Positions 25,841 to 38,194 of a DNA stretch of 64,000 nt are shown one piece after another (within the stretch, counting starts at the first letter, position 1; each line of letters starts with the position of its first letter). Origin of the DNA: Coriaria nepalensis. Lineage: Eukaryota > Streptophyta > Magnoliopsida > Cucurbitales > Coriariaceae. Location: NCBI GenBank assembly GCA_027186245.1, contig CP114485.1, positions 3,534,001-3,598,000 on the forward strand. Direction: 5' to 3'. The notes beneath the pieces are model-generated. The model did not search any database. It saw only the letters and a program-made list of their open reading frames with translations, and was not told where the DNA came from. A program made the position numbers and the translations under genes.

Positions 25841-28800
25841 GAGGTGGAAAATGGAAGATAAGCGGTGGTGAAATTCAAAGGGTAAAAAAGTAATGGGTCA
25901 AGGAAAAGCGTTTCCCAACGTAATTTGGCATTTAGCGATGGTGCATGAGGAAATGCCAATGTCGCCCATGAGATTATCATTTTTCTGTTTGACACTTTGT
26001 TTGGTCGGACCGTTAAAGGGCAATGAAATGTAATGTTTAGTGCCGTTGGTAGACCCCACAACTTTACGTAGTAGGGTAAAAGCCCACCTCTTAAGGCCGG
26101 CCATGCACCAAGTGGCTCCCATGTAGCCCCTTTGGAATTCTAGCCGACTACTATGACAATGAAAGTTTGTAAACCCAAAGTTTGGCCCAATTGTCATGTG
26201 GTGTAAACATGATTTAGACCCGAGTAGCTATAGCTAAGCTAATTATTAGTGATGGTTTAATCACTAATTACCACCATAATATGCATTCCCAATGATAGAA
26301 AACCCTGAGAGAGGGTTTAGTGTCACTTTTAACCATTTCCTTGTCTTATATCAATACTGTATTATGGACCAAAAAAAAAAATTTCACATACGGTTCTGAG
26401 ACTGTACAATGTCAGTGTGTGAGAGAGGGGAAGGAAAATGTCAAAGAAAGGTGTAGAGGAGATCTAGCGAGTAAGTACCTTTAGACATTGGACAAGTGGA
26501 GTGGCAAATGTTGTGACAAAGGGACTAGTTTCCGATGAAGAATGAGTCAATATGTTGTAGTTTGAACTGTGAGGAAGGGACAAAATTCATGACAGAACCT
26601 ATTAAGGAGGTGGCATGTCATGGAAATAGCTATCTGTGATAAACAGGCTAGGTGGTTTGATCTATTTCTGTTGGGCTTGACGATTTTATACATGATCCCC
26701 ACCTTTGCTTTGTGACAGGGGACGTGAGAGGACAGCGGCTTGTGTCGTTATGAGTGAATCCTAATGAAGAAATGAGAGGAATGCTTCCACCCATATACAT
26801 GTTTATGTATATGGGTTAAGTTAGTGGATGAGATCTTCTCTCAAGTAAAATAGTCAAAACAAAATTTAGCCACCATCTTTGCCTTTCATCTTATTTCTAC
26901 AAGTAACATAAGCATTTCTCGAAAAATTAAGTAAAGCACAAGTTAAACACAAGATACGCACTCTGTCTTAAACCTGTAACAAATAACCTTGCTTTTTTTT
27001 TGTTGTTTTTGTTTTTGTTTTTGGCTTAGGCATGGGGGTTTTGATGTAGTACATGACATGAATTCCTTACCCACTCTACCTCTGACCGAGTGACATTAAA
27101 ACAACTTTGTTCCCATAAAGTGAATCACATCAAGTGCGTTTCATTTTTATCGGTCAACTTTCTTATTCATCAGCTACCCCTGCTTGCTATTTTTCTTTAA
27201 GAACGTCCTATCTCCAATACTGTTTATAGGACAACTTAAGTATAATCATGCATACATGTGAACTTGTCTCTCTTTCTTGACCGAGCTAGCCAAATTTTCT
27301 TCAAAGCGAGGGATAAGCTGATCAGCTTCGAGAGGTGATCATAACTCGTTTCGAATTTCAATTTAAATTATTATAGTCAACATGCAAAATCATGTGCAAA
27401 CATGTAAATTTCACATTCTAGAACCGAAGAAATAAAGAAGAAAAACAAAACATCCCCTCAAACGATGAGACCTCGATTCCCTTATATCTATCACAGCACT
27501 CGGCACAAAACAACAATAAGATGTACAAGATCGTTTGTAACCTTAGAACAGCCATCTCTAAAATTTACAGAATGAGAAGACACCATGACGCTGCCGTCCA
27601 GGCATGGAAGCCAGGACTACTATTAAAATAATAATAATCTAATCACAATAAGAGCAACAAAAAAAAAAAAAAGGTGCACCAAACAGCCAACACTATCAGC
27701 TTCAGAAGCTTGCTAATGAAAAAATAAATGAAATAAAATTTTTAGGATATGCACTTTGCATAGGTTGGACTTGTATCATACTACGGGAATGGTACGAGAC
27801 AGAAAAAATTCCCATCCCATATCCATTATTATATTAAAATTTTAAAATTAATTAAGATTTTGACAATATTATTTTATTAAAATTTTAATATTAATTAAGA
27901 TTGTGAAATTATCAAAATAAGTATATGGAATTAAGTATAAATAAATAAATTAGTTTTTGAAAAACAAAAAATACAAATGTCAGTAAATAGTGACTTAGAA
28001 TCGATTTACTTCGATAAATGTCAATGAAAGAGTGAGATATGAGCAATAATGGGTCGATCATGAGTGTTTTGACGAAATACGAGGAAGATTTGGGCCTGAT
28101 CTCCAATTTTTTTTGGATCACATATCTAAATAGCCACATTAATAAATATTATTAGATGTATTTAATTATAATTTAATAATTAAAATAAAATATAAATATT
28201 TAATTTACGTAGATATCCCAAATTCGTTCTGATGCAGTCAGCAGAGTACCCAAAGTTGGGACATATATATATATACACATTTCCATATAACCGATTAACC
28301 CAAGTTAAGGTTCTATGTTTTGCCTTCCTCTCCTCGCTAGATTCTTGTAGTTACTGTCTTAATTAGGATAAAAACAGTTGCCATCTTTCTGGTGTGGAAT
28401 TTAGATGCATGCCCCGTGCCATTATCTTATATATGGGTGGGGCCAACGTTTGACCTACGTGATTCATAATTTTTTTAGAAAGACAAAAGATGTAGGACAT
28501 TAGGACAGAACTAATCACGTGAAACGTGGTCAAGACTTGCTTCTTTTGTCTAGTACTAATTTACTAATCAAAGGCAATCCAAATTGATTAGTGCGGCGGC
28601 TTGTGAATCTCTAAGTCTCCCACCATTAATTCTGTTGAATCATTGTACAGTCAACAGTGAAAGCTTCATCGTAAATAATTAGTTCCATACATATTCTATA
28701 GATCATGGCATGCACGAGTCCTGTTTCTAATGGAGAGTGGAGAGTGCAGTACACACTCAGCTTTCAACTAAGATTAGTCAACTGACTCCAATTTGTTTTT

Positions 28801-30966
28801 ATCATCATATAGCACGTGGAGCATTGGGTCGTCCATCGACTAACATTTAGTCAACTCCATGATTTCCTCCTCTTTTTTTTCTTCCTCCTACAAAGGAAGC
28901 AAAGCAGCAAATAATGGGGGGTTTAATGGGCTTATGTTTTGATCCACTTCTCATGGACTCCAACAGTCCAACGGACAAAATGAAACCGGCCCACAAGTTG
29001 TGGCCCCGAAACATCGGCCTAGGAAACTACAGTATGCCGAATTCAACTGTGAAGGAACAAACATCCTGCTTGCAGCTTACATGCTTAACTAGATATCTTG
29101 AAAATGAATGGCAAGCGACACGCTTGTCGTGTGATTGTCTTTTGTGCTGAAAAATCCCCATCAAACCTTCCTTGGACAGCATAACATCGTCGTTTCCAAA
29201 CATGGCCACTACTTAGGTACCCAACTTCTGTTATACCGTTTTTTGTTGATGCTTTACCACTGATCTACTGTTGTTGTTGACCTGTTGTGCCACTACGAAC
29301 CATCAGTATACATATACTAATTATACAACCAGTATCATCATATTTATCATCGTTATCTCTTCCACTCTATCATTCACTGACATTTACCGTCACGGCTCTA
29401 TTACGTATTGTATAAGACCATTTTACATAGAATTAGAACTGTAATATCATGACACAAATATTAAAAACCCAAATTTGTCCCACTTCTAATTCCACCACCA
29501 TCAATTAGACTTCAAGTTCTATATAGCTCGGCCTGCCCTTCATTCATTTGACCGTCTATAAAAGAAAGAAATACACAAGGGAGAGAGAGGCCGCATGGGG
29601 AACAAGTTTACTCAGTTTAGTACCCCACAGTATTTTGTCACTAGACACAAGGTACAGTCAAACCTAGGTAAGCTTGGAAACTCGTTGGCAAACTATTGGA
29701 CAGTTAACCAAGTTAGATCTCATGCACGTTGGAACTCTCTGAGACCATTCAATGGTTTTCGACACGTAGAAAGCTCAGCAGAGATTAGTGAAATAGGATC
29801 TGAGCAAACCATGGCCTAGCAGGACAGTGGAAAGCTTTTAGAATAGAACAGTAGGAAAACTTTATTATCACCAACAATTGCCTCGATACAGCGGCCGACA
29901 CGTAGCACTGTCATGTCAACAAAGATCTAGACGAATCAGAAAAAAAAAAAATGAAGAGCATCATCCACATGTTCCCCACCTCAGGGGCGGAGGGATGGGT
30001 GGCTCTGGCGCCACCTGCCCTTAACTTGCTGTTTTAATTTTTATCTCCGATTTTCGTTTAAATTTACTATAAGTTGTTGATAGATTAATTATATGTAATT
30101 AAAATAATTTTTATTATATTTTAATTTTAGTAAAAGGGAATAGATTTAAATTATACTCTTACAATTTTTCCTTTTATTTATTTATTTATTTTAGTTTATC
30201 AAATTTCTTAAATATTTTCAATATTTATTTAAATTAATATATTAAATATTTATAAAATTCTCAAAAATAAACCTAGCTGTTGTGGTAGTTTTCCTTATTT
30301 TTGTTTGCTTTCTTAATGTTTGAAAGGCAAAATCTTACTAAATTATAACTAGGAAAACAAAAATGTATATATCCATTGAAGCAAGTACAATCTTACTAGC
30401 TTTTTTTGTTTTGTTTTTTTAACTGAAAAAATCAATAAATCAAAGAGGAAAAAACAGCACAAGGAGGGGACACAAAGGCCGATCGATACCTCTAGAAGAG
30501 AAAACAAACAAGAGGGAAAGAAAAAACAAAAACAAAAGCAAAAGGAAGACATCACTTGTAGCTAATAGCCTAATTCTAAGATACCCAAGCCAATTTGTTA
30601 TTCAATTTTTTTCATCTACCAGTTTTAGATATAGTAGATAAAAATGAGAAACCGTATGATACGAAGAAATGCAATGTGATCTTTTGAAAATTATGACACG
30701 AGGATTTATAACGTGCAATGACATATAGCATGTTAATGTATATATTATACGAAATATGAGTACATGAATACGGTGGTCTTGTATAGATTGCTTAATTTAT
30801 ACTTCTAGCTTCATATGCGACATTTTACGTTTCCTTGGAAGGTTGCTAACTAGCTAGCTAAGTGTAGCTAGTTATAGCTAGTGGTTTAATTTCTTTTGCC
30901 AGATGATGGAAAAAAATCATGGCTAACAAGTTTTGTTAATTTGTGTATACATAATTAATCAATCAG
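25841..30966. other. 5.1 kb intergenic region
   Basis: No gene is supported. The first few hundred bases are the upstream region of GA20-oxidase copy C. A short open frame at 29595-29819 (74 codons) lies about 35 bases after a TATA-like TCTATAAAAG near 29555, but its product matches no family I recognise. The string CAGGGGCGGAGG at 29983 resembles the terminus of some plant hAT-type elements, but no matching opposite end was found. Confidence 0.5.
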
Positions 30967-32180
30967 CATCAACAAGATCATCGAATGGTACCGCTGGTCT
31001 CATTATACTCCCGGAGGCAACACTGCATACCCTTTACCAAGAAGTCTCAAGATTAAAGGCTGAATATGAATCTCTCCAGATGTCCCAAAGGTTACATTGA
31101 ACAGTTCCGAAACTTTTAGTACTAAAGAGAAATTAATTTCCTAGTGATTCAGCTATAAATCATGTTATTTTATTTTGTAGAGTCGGGCGGTTTTCATAGA
31201 GTCGCTCGACCTGAGCCGATGTTCACTCCTAGTAGTATTGTACTACCTCATGAGATTTTAAATTATAAAGTAATCTAATGTGTCGCGTTTAGATTAATCT
31301 CAAATATGCATTTAGGTACTAATGAGTTTGCATTATGTTAGTGAATTCAAAATCTATACTCTTATACTTTTTGAAGGCATTTACTGGGACAAGATATCTA
31401 ACCACTTTATTTGAAAGAGCTGCAAAATCTGGAGAAACAGTTAGATAGAACTGTCTCGCGAGCTAGACAGCGAAAGATACGTATATAAATACCTCAATGT
31501 AAAGCATTTTTGTACACTTTATATACATATAAATAGCTGGTCCAATATGTTGTTTATGTGTCGTATTCCTCATAATATTGCAGACACAAATGATGCTAGA
31601 CCGATTGGACGATTTACGGAAAAAGGTACGTACTTTTTCCTACGTATAAATGTAGGAGGCGACATGTCGTCACGCATACTGAAGGCAATTCTACCGTCAA
31701 AACCTATCCTCTTTACAGTCTATGAAACCTTAAAATTAACTTGTAAAAATACCTACTCGGGTATAATCCATATAGATTCTATGAACATGTTTAGCTTGTG
31801 TTAGTATCGGGAATGGACTTAGATAATAATAATGATGTCTAACTTGTGTTAGTGTTTTGTCTCTATCTGCATGAATCTATGGACGAACAGGAGCGGGACC
31901 TTGAAGAATTAAATAATAAACTCCAGTTGAAGGTTTATGAACATTGATTATGCAAATATATATATATATATATATATAGTCAAATTGATAATGTTAAGTG
32001 TATAATTAATCACTTGTCGACTGATCTTTGATGAACTCTAATTAGCTTGAGGAAGTACATGAGCGATCAGAAGCTATTCAAGCTGGTCAAGGGGAACCTA
32101 GCAACGTATTGATGCACAGTGTACGGTCTAGGGTGCACCTCAATTCACGAGCCAATGATGTTGGATCTGAACCAAACTGA
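30967..32180 (+). pseudogene. MADS-box gene remnant: K domain and C-terminus only (AGL6/SEP-like)
   Basis: Five exon-like blocks match the intron layout of a MIKC-type MADS-box gene after its MADS exon: 30967-31090, 31377-31476, 31584-31625, 31891-31932 and 32046-32180. The third and fourth are each exactly 42 bases, the usual sizes. Decoded motifs include LYQEVSRLKAEYESLQMSQR, LKELQNLEKQLDRTVSRARQ, TQMMLDRLDDLRKK and ERDLEELNNKLQLK, which form the keratin-like dimerisation helices. A stop codon breaks the second block (LLGQDI followed by TAA) and its donor reads AAG|AT instead of AAG|GT. No exon for the DNA-binding MADS domain is visible upstream. It is therefore a truncated pseudogene, closest to the AGL6 or SEPALLATA side of the family. 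Confidence 0.82.
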
Positions 32181-33788
32181 GGACGAGGGTATAGTACATG
32201 ATGTTCTTTTTCTTTTTTTTTCTTTTCTTATTGTGTCTAGATATTTCTTTAGCTAGGTTAAACTTTTGGATTACAGTTAAAAGATATTTTAACAGAAAAC
32301 TAAAGATTTCTAGATCTCGTCGGAACTAAATCAGATAAAACTGTATATTGGCAGTAAGACTGAGGACGAAGAAGCTGCATGAGAAGGAGTGATTATGGGG
32401 GGAGGGAGAGTCCTTCGCCTGGCCGGATGCCGGATGGTTTCTTTAATTATATATTAATAATTATTTCTTGGTAATTATTTTAGAGATTGTGCATCTAATA
32501 AAGCGTTTAACTTGTTGATCATCTACTGATTGTTCCTTAATCATAATTAGAGTGATCATCAGTTATATCATTTCACCATTTGAAGTTTGGAAATTATTAT
32601 GTGGGTGCTGTCACATTCTCTATGCACATCTAGAAATGGCTGTTTAGTTCCTTAGTACTATTATTATTCTTATTGTTTTTTTGTTTTTTGTTTTTAATTT
32701 ATTATTATTCTTCCATAGAATCTAATTCGGCTCTAGAAGTTAGAACACGTTCCAATCCAAGTAGGGGAAAAAACTGATAAATGAGATTCCTCCTTTAAGA
32801 TAGTTAATTAATGAAAGGATTAACAGTAAAAAGTGTTCCAGAATATTTGAAGATGTGGCAATCTCTAACTCTTCAAGTACTCACTACCTAATATATTGTT
32901 TGAGCTACCCTCGGTTCTTTTTCATCATACAACTACTTTCCCTTTGGTGCATGTATGTACTCTGTAGTAGCTATGAATTTAGATTCGGTTCAGATTATAC
33001 ATATCCGGATCGATCCGAATCCACGGTTATTATTGAATAAAAATTAATCTCAATCATTATCTTTTAGAAGCATATTGGATCATTTTGTAAAAAAATAGAT
33101 CGGTTCGGCCCGTAGATCCGGATCCAAACCTAAGAGCACTTCCTCCACATTACTACGAAAGTAATCCAAGTTCCAGCAATATACACGTATATCATATGCA
33201 GACAATACGACATAACGATCACTTAATCAAGATTTTTTAATTTAAATAAATATTAATTTAGTCAACAAGAACTTTTAAATCCGAATTATGCACAAACAAG
33301 TGTATTATTATTTTACTTTTTCCCCTTTTTACTAAGTAGCTTTCTGTTTTGTCTAGCTCATGCCACATGTCAGAATGATTTCTTTCCTCTTGTTTTGATT
33401 CCGATCACATCTTATTCCATTTTGAACACTATAACTTCTTCTCTTTCCACTCTCCCCTTGTACGTAACAGCAACATCCACCCACACGATACCTACTCTTT
33501 GCCTGCTTTGCACTGCTTCACTACTCGAATGGCAAACTCCACCTCTGGTACTTAGTCAATTGTTCTTGTTTGTGTTATCCTCATGATGAGTTGCATGTGT
33601 TGTTGTTGCTACCTTTTGATTAATAACATGATATTCATGTGACGAATTAAGTACGGTTTGAGAAGGGGGACAGATGAAGAGTAGTTGACGCTTAATCTAG
33701 ATGCCTGCTACATGTTGGGTTTTGAAACCAGATATATTTGTTAGGAAACAATTCGTAGAAGAATGATACTAACTACTTCCTAATCTTA
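32181..33788. other. intergenic region upstream of fructokinase
   Basis: No gene is recognised. The first 250 bases may contain further decayed C-terminal MADS sequence; a GACTGAGGACGA string at 32357 resembles 32176 near the last MADS block. The rest is AT-rich and includes the fructokinase promoter region. Confidence 0.5.
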
Positions 33789-36700
33789 ATGACAATTAAA
33801 GGGAACAGCTACTCCTTGGTCGTTTGCTTCGGTGAAATGCTGATCGACTTTGTACCTACAATCGCTGGAGTTTCACTTGCCGCAGCACCTGCTTTCAAGA
33901 AAGCTCCTGGTGGGGCTCCGGCCAATGTGGCCGTGGGAATTGCCAGACTTGGCGGCTCATCAGCTTTTATTGGCAAGGTCAAATATTTTCACCCTCTCCT
34001 CTCCGATCTACTTGTTTCTATTGTTCCACTTTTTATATGATAATTTCTGTTCTTATAGGTGGGTGCGGATGAATTCGGATATATGTTGGGCGATATTTTA
34101 AGACAGAACAATGTGGACAGCTCGGGTTTACGGTTCGACCTCGCTGCAAGAACAGCACTGGCTTTTGTCACACTTAGAGAGGATGGAGAAAGAGAGTTCC
34201 TCTTTTTCCGCCATCCAAGCGCCGATATGCTTCTCACTGAATCAGAACTTGATTTGAGCCTGCTCAATCAGGCGAGTAGACAGAATAAAAAATACACTCT
34301 ATTTTTACTAAGAATGATCTTAATTTGACGAGGCAATTTATACTCAAATCATTTTCAGGCACGCATTTTACACTATGGTTCGATTAGTTTGATCGATGAA
34401 CCATGCAAGTCGGCTCATCTTGCTGCAATGAGAATTGCCAAAAGTTCTGGTTGTATGCTTTCTTTTGACCCCAATTTGAGGCTGCATTTGTGGCAATCCG
34501 CTGATGATGCTAGGAAGATGATAATGAGTGTATGGGATCAAGCAGACATTATCAAGGTATTAGGGGGGCAACGGGAAAAAAAAAAAAAAATCGTACCAAA
34601 TATTGCTATTTATCTTCCAAGTTGAATAGCTCATATGGGATGTTGCAGATAAGTGAGGAAGAGATTGCCTTTCTGACTGATGGTGCAGACCCATATGATG
34701 ATAAAGTGGTGTTGAACAAGCTCTTTCATCCTAATCTCAAGCTTTTGGTTGTGACTGAAGGTTCAGAAGGTTGCAGATACTACACACAGGTGATATTAAT
34801 CATCATTTTCGAAATTAAAAAGAAAATGCTAGTCTTATTATCAATAGCCCAATATTTTTTACTTTGTAACCATCTACAACAAGGGACCAACATGGCAACA
34901 TGTTAAAGAAGTACCATGCAAGAAAATTACTATTTAAATACCTTACCGGAAAAGTAACGAAGCATTCATCAATAGCCCAAATAACTGGGATCACCAACAA
35001 ACTCTGCAATCTGGTCTAGGCGCACATTGAGCAAGGCATGGGAATCAGAATCTTGAACAACAGCAATCTCTTTGTCAATATCCCTCTCCACAAGATTACC
35101 ATAGACCCCCTTATGCTTACCAGACAAAATGAGAACAGGTCCGCCTCTCCTAGGAAGAGCAGTCTCAAGAAAGTCCTGAGAGACCCCTTGAACAAGCTCT
35201 CTACTGTCATCCATGGATAGATCACACATTCCAGGTCCAACTACATCCACTACCTCTCCCTTTTTCTTGTACAACCTTCCTCCCTTCAAATCTCTGCTAA
35301 TGATTCTCACCCGAATGTGACTTGTTAGCCAAGACATTTGACTGTGATTTGTCCTTCCTCGCTCTTCTTGTTCAACTTGTCTGCTCTTCCTCTTACCTTT
35401 CCCTTCATCTTTACGATCACCCTCTCGAATCTTTAATTCCCTATATTTCTTCACGATTTCTTCCTTTTGGGGCCCCTCTGTATATTTCTCTCTGTCCCTT
35501 CCCCTATCTCTATTTCTCTCTCCATTCATATCTTCTCTGACTCTGCCTTTATCTCGCTCTCTTTCTTTCTCTTTCTCCTTCCGTTTCTCTATCTCTCTGT
35601 CCCTTTCCCTATCTCTATTTCTCTCTCCATTCATATCTTCTCTGACTCTGCCTTTATCTCTCTCTCTTTCTTTCTCTTTCTCTATCTCTTTGTCCCTCTC
35701 AGAATGGGTCATAGCCACATCGCTAACAAATCCTAAGCCTTGCTTGTCTGTCCTCTTCTCATATTGCACGCCCTTAATATCCTCTTTTGCGTTCTTACCA
35801 ATTCCTAATCCTTCACGCCAACCATACCCAGAAAGCAAAGCAGCAGCAAATCCCTCAACAGGAACCTCCTCAAAATCCTCAAATCCTCTATCCTCAGGTA
35901 GCCTTTTGAGATCATCCTTGAATTTCTGCAACAGAGCAACCTCTGGACGAACTCTTTGCTGATGAAGACCATCCTGAGATTCCGGCTCACCACCATGCTT
36001 TGAAACCATGGATGAGTTTGCACTCTGCCGGAGATTAAGACCGTAGGAAATATTCGAATCATTAGCATCTGCTGCAGCGTGAGATTCTAGCTCGAATTGG
36101 AGCTCAGAATCAGTCGCTTGAGTAATTGGTAACTCGAGATTCTTCATCTTCTTTACAGGCCTCCATTCATTTGCTATAGGAGCGATAACCAAATTATTGG
36201 ATTTCTGACTATCGGCTAAGGGTTTAGTAGCATCAAATTCGGTAACGAATACTTTAGATTTTTCTTCTTCATTTATGTTACGAACATCATCGTTAAACTT
36301 CTGTGAGGGTTTGACAACGCTTGGCTTCGAAGACGATGATTTGGAAGATAAAGAGAAGGAGAGTTTCATGATCTAACCCTAAAAATGTGCGATTTCACTG
36401 CTAGGGTTTATAGTTGCTGAGAAAAAAGAAATCGGCGATACCAAGGAAGAAGACAAGTTACCTCAGCTTTGATCTTGTTATTCTTCTATCTCGTTCATCT
36501 AGGTCTTTTCCAGAACTCCTCGATTCTCCAGTTGCAGAAGAAAGGGGAGAAAATAGAACTCGAAAGGAACTAGACCCTTTTGTGAGAGAAAAAGATAAAT
36601 GAATATTTTATTACAGCCAACTAAACATTTTTCCAGTTCAGCTATTTTGTAAAACGACCCCTGAATTATTTATTATTTTTTTTTATCCTTCATCTATTAT

Positions 36701-37140
36701 TATTTGTTTTTTCCTCCCCTTTTCAGATTGATAAGTTAATATGATTGGAGAATTAACAGATATTAAAATTGACAGGAACTTCTTGGAAGGGTGAGTGGGA
36801 TTAGAGTTAACCCAGTGGACACAACTGGTGCCGGCGATGCATTTGTCAGCGGGCTTCTCAATTGTTTAGCTTCTGACCTAACTCTTTTTAAGGTACTTTT
36901 TTTTTTTTTTTTTTTTTTCTGTAGTTTTAAAAATGCTTTTGTTGCAATAACAAAATGTGTTTGCTATTAATGTTTTTTTTTTTTTGTGTGTTTGAAAAGG
37001 ATGAGAATAAGTTAAGAGAGGCTCTAAAGTTTGCAAATGGATGTGGGGCTCTTACTGTAACAGAGAGAGGAGCCATTCCTGCATTGCCCACAAGAGAAGC
37101 AGTACTTCAACTCTTGTTCAAAACCCAGTGCGTTATTTGA
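33789..37140 (+). CDS. fructokinase (pfkB family)
   Basis: Six exons, 33789-33977, 34059-34271, 34359-34556, 34649-34789, 36776-36892 and 37000-37140, all in phase 0, encode about 332 aa. The pfkB features are complete: [15 protein letters not shown] near residues 38-52, FDPNLR in the middle, and DTTGAGDAF at 262-270 with catalytic Asp268. The enzyme transfers phosphate from ATP to fructose, giving fructose 6-phosphate, in the cytosol or, for some family members, plastids. There is no obvious transit peptide here, so a cytosolic enzyme is likely. Intron 2 begins with GC (CAG|GCGAGT), required to keep the reading frame. Intron 4 (34790-36775) is about 2 kb and contains the whole MOS2 gene on the opposite strand. 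Confidence 0.94.
34969..36369 (-). CDS. MOS2: MOS2 homologue, G-patch/KOW RNA-binding protein, nested in a fructokinase intron
   Basis: A single uninterrupted exon of 466 codons on the minus strand, close to the length of Arabidopsis MOS2, which is also intronless. A G-patch lies at about residues 170-214 ([14 protein letters not shown] then GLGF). A charged Arg/Glu/Asp/Lys-rich stretch covers 223-340, and two KOW-type modules follow at about 350-385 ([18 protein letters not shown]) and 407-440 ([18 protein letters not shown]). MOS2 is a nuclear RNA-binding protein needed for innate immunity and microRNA maturation in Arabidopsis; its animal relative GPKOW is a spliceosome component. The start at 36369 matches the conserved [11 protein letters not shown]-terminus. 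The gene sits wholly within fructokinase intron 4; its stop is only 180 bases from fructokinase exon 4, so its 3' untranslated region may be antisense to that exon. Confidence 0.94.
   Translation of the reverse strand: MKLSFSLSSKSSSSKPSVVKPSQKFNDDVRNINEEEKSKVFVTEFDATKPLADSQKSNNLVIAPIANEWRPVKKMKNLELPITQATDSELQFELESHAAADANDSNISYGLNLRQSANSSMVSKHGGEPESQDGLHQQRVRPEVALLQKFKDDLKRLPEDRGFEDFEEVPVEGFAAALLSGYGWREGLGIGKNAKEDIKGVQYEKRTDKQGLGFVSDVAMTHSERDKEIEKEKERERDKGRVREDMNGERNRDRERDREIEKRKEKEKERERDKGRVREDMNGERNRDRGRDREKYTEGPQKEEIVKKYRELKIREGDRKDEGKGKRKSRQVEQEERGRTNHSQMSWLTSHIRVRIISRDLKGGRLYKKKGEVVDVVGPGMCDLSMDDSRELVQGVSQDFLETALPRRGGPVLILSGKHKGVYGNLVERDIDKEIAVVQDSDSHALLNVRLDQIAEFVGDPSYLGY
35503..35667 (-). 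repeat. in-frame tandem duplication in the MOS2 charged region, 105-bp period
   Basis: The coding sequence for [20 protein letters not shown] occurs twice, at residues 235-254 (35608-35667) and 270-289 (35503-35562), exactly 35 codons apart. The flanking EKEKERE sequence is also repeated. The duplication preserves the frame. Confidence 0.9.
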
Positions 37141-38194
37141 GATATTATTCTATTAATTTCTAGTTCTAAGATTTCCTATAAGGAAAACAAATGAAGTGGA
37201 CAAAGTATAGAGACAGAGATCTCTGTTCTCTTGACTTCTCCTCTTCTACTTGTATAATAATCAAAGCTATAACATTCTCATGTGTGATCTAGTTCCGTCT
37301 AAAGTTGTATTGTATTTCACAGCTTCAAAAGTTATAAAACTAAGGGTTAATTATATTTTTAATTTATGTATTGTTCGATTTTTATAAATTATATTTTCAA
37401 TTTTTTTTCTTTTTTTTTTTCATTTTTTTCAAAGAAAAAAAAATTTGAAAAAAAAAAGAAAATAATAAATTAATATGGGAGAAAAGTAAAATAATTAAAA
37501 AATGTCATTTAAACTATAGAATAACTAAAATATTAATCAGAGATTATAAAAAGATGAATTCTTAAAAAGTGAAACTATATAGAAACTAAAAATATAATTA
37601 ACCTAAAATTAAATGTAACTTTACAATATGATTTGGAATTACTTATCTATACATTTTCATCATAGTTCAAAGTTATGAGATGAAATAAAGCGATATACAT
37701 TTGCATTACAATGAAAAGACATGGAATGATATGATACGTATCAACCGATCACAGAGGATTAGAAAGAAAAAAAAACAAACATCCAATAATTATGATGACC
37801 CCCTTTTCACCATTTCCAATTTGTTTTTGTGCCTCCTTCATTTGTCCAAAAAGCTAAAAATGAAGTATCAAATAGAGCTCACATTCCTGTTGGTTTCGGC
37901 CATATATATATATATATATATAAACCTTTTATGGGAAGAACATATATCAAATACAATAATTTTCGGCTACTTATGGGAGAATTGATGAAAGGGCTGTTTT
38001 AGCTTGTTTCAAGAGGTGAAAGGCATAATTACAACTTATTGATTCAACACTAAATGACCTCTTTGTGATTAGTAAGGGTGAAGTTAAAAGTAGTTGACTC
38101 TGTTCATCAAAACTCCTTATAAATCGTCTACAAACTATACCTTCTTATAGAAACACAGATGATCAGAATCAAGTTTAAAGAAAAATAAAAAGAA
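37141..38194. other. intergenic region, fructokinase 3' flank to subtilase promoter
   Basis: Holds the presumed fructokinase 3' untranslated region, AT-rich DNA with A and T runs near 37400-37470, and a TA run near 37903-37922. No gene is seen. Confidence 0.55.

Noticed and set aside
29595..29819. 74-codon open frame after a TATA-like box
   Set aside because: No recognisable domain or homology; a chance frame in non-coding DNA is more likely than a gene.
29983..30020. CAGGGGCGGAGG string resembling a hAT transposon end
   Set aside because: No matching inverted terminus or target-site duplication could be found nearby, so no element is called.
35322..35962. Plus-strand open frames rich in Ser, Leu and Phe opposite MOS2
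   Set aside because: They are antisense shadows of the Arg/Glu-rich MOS2 coding sequence and have no domain of their own.
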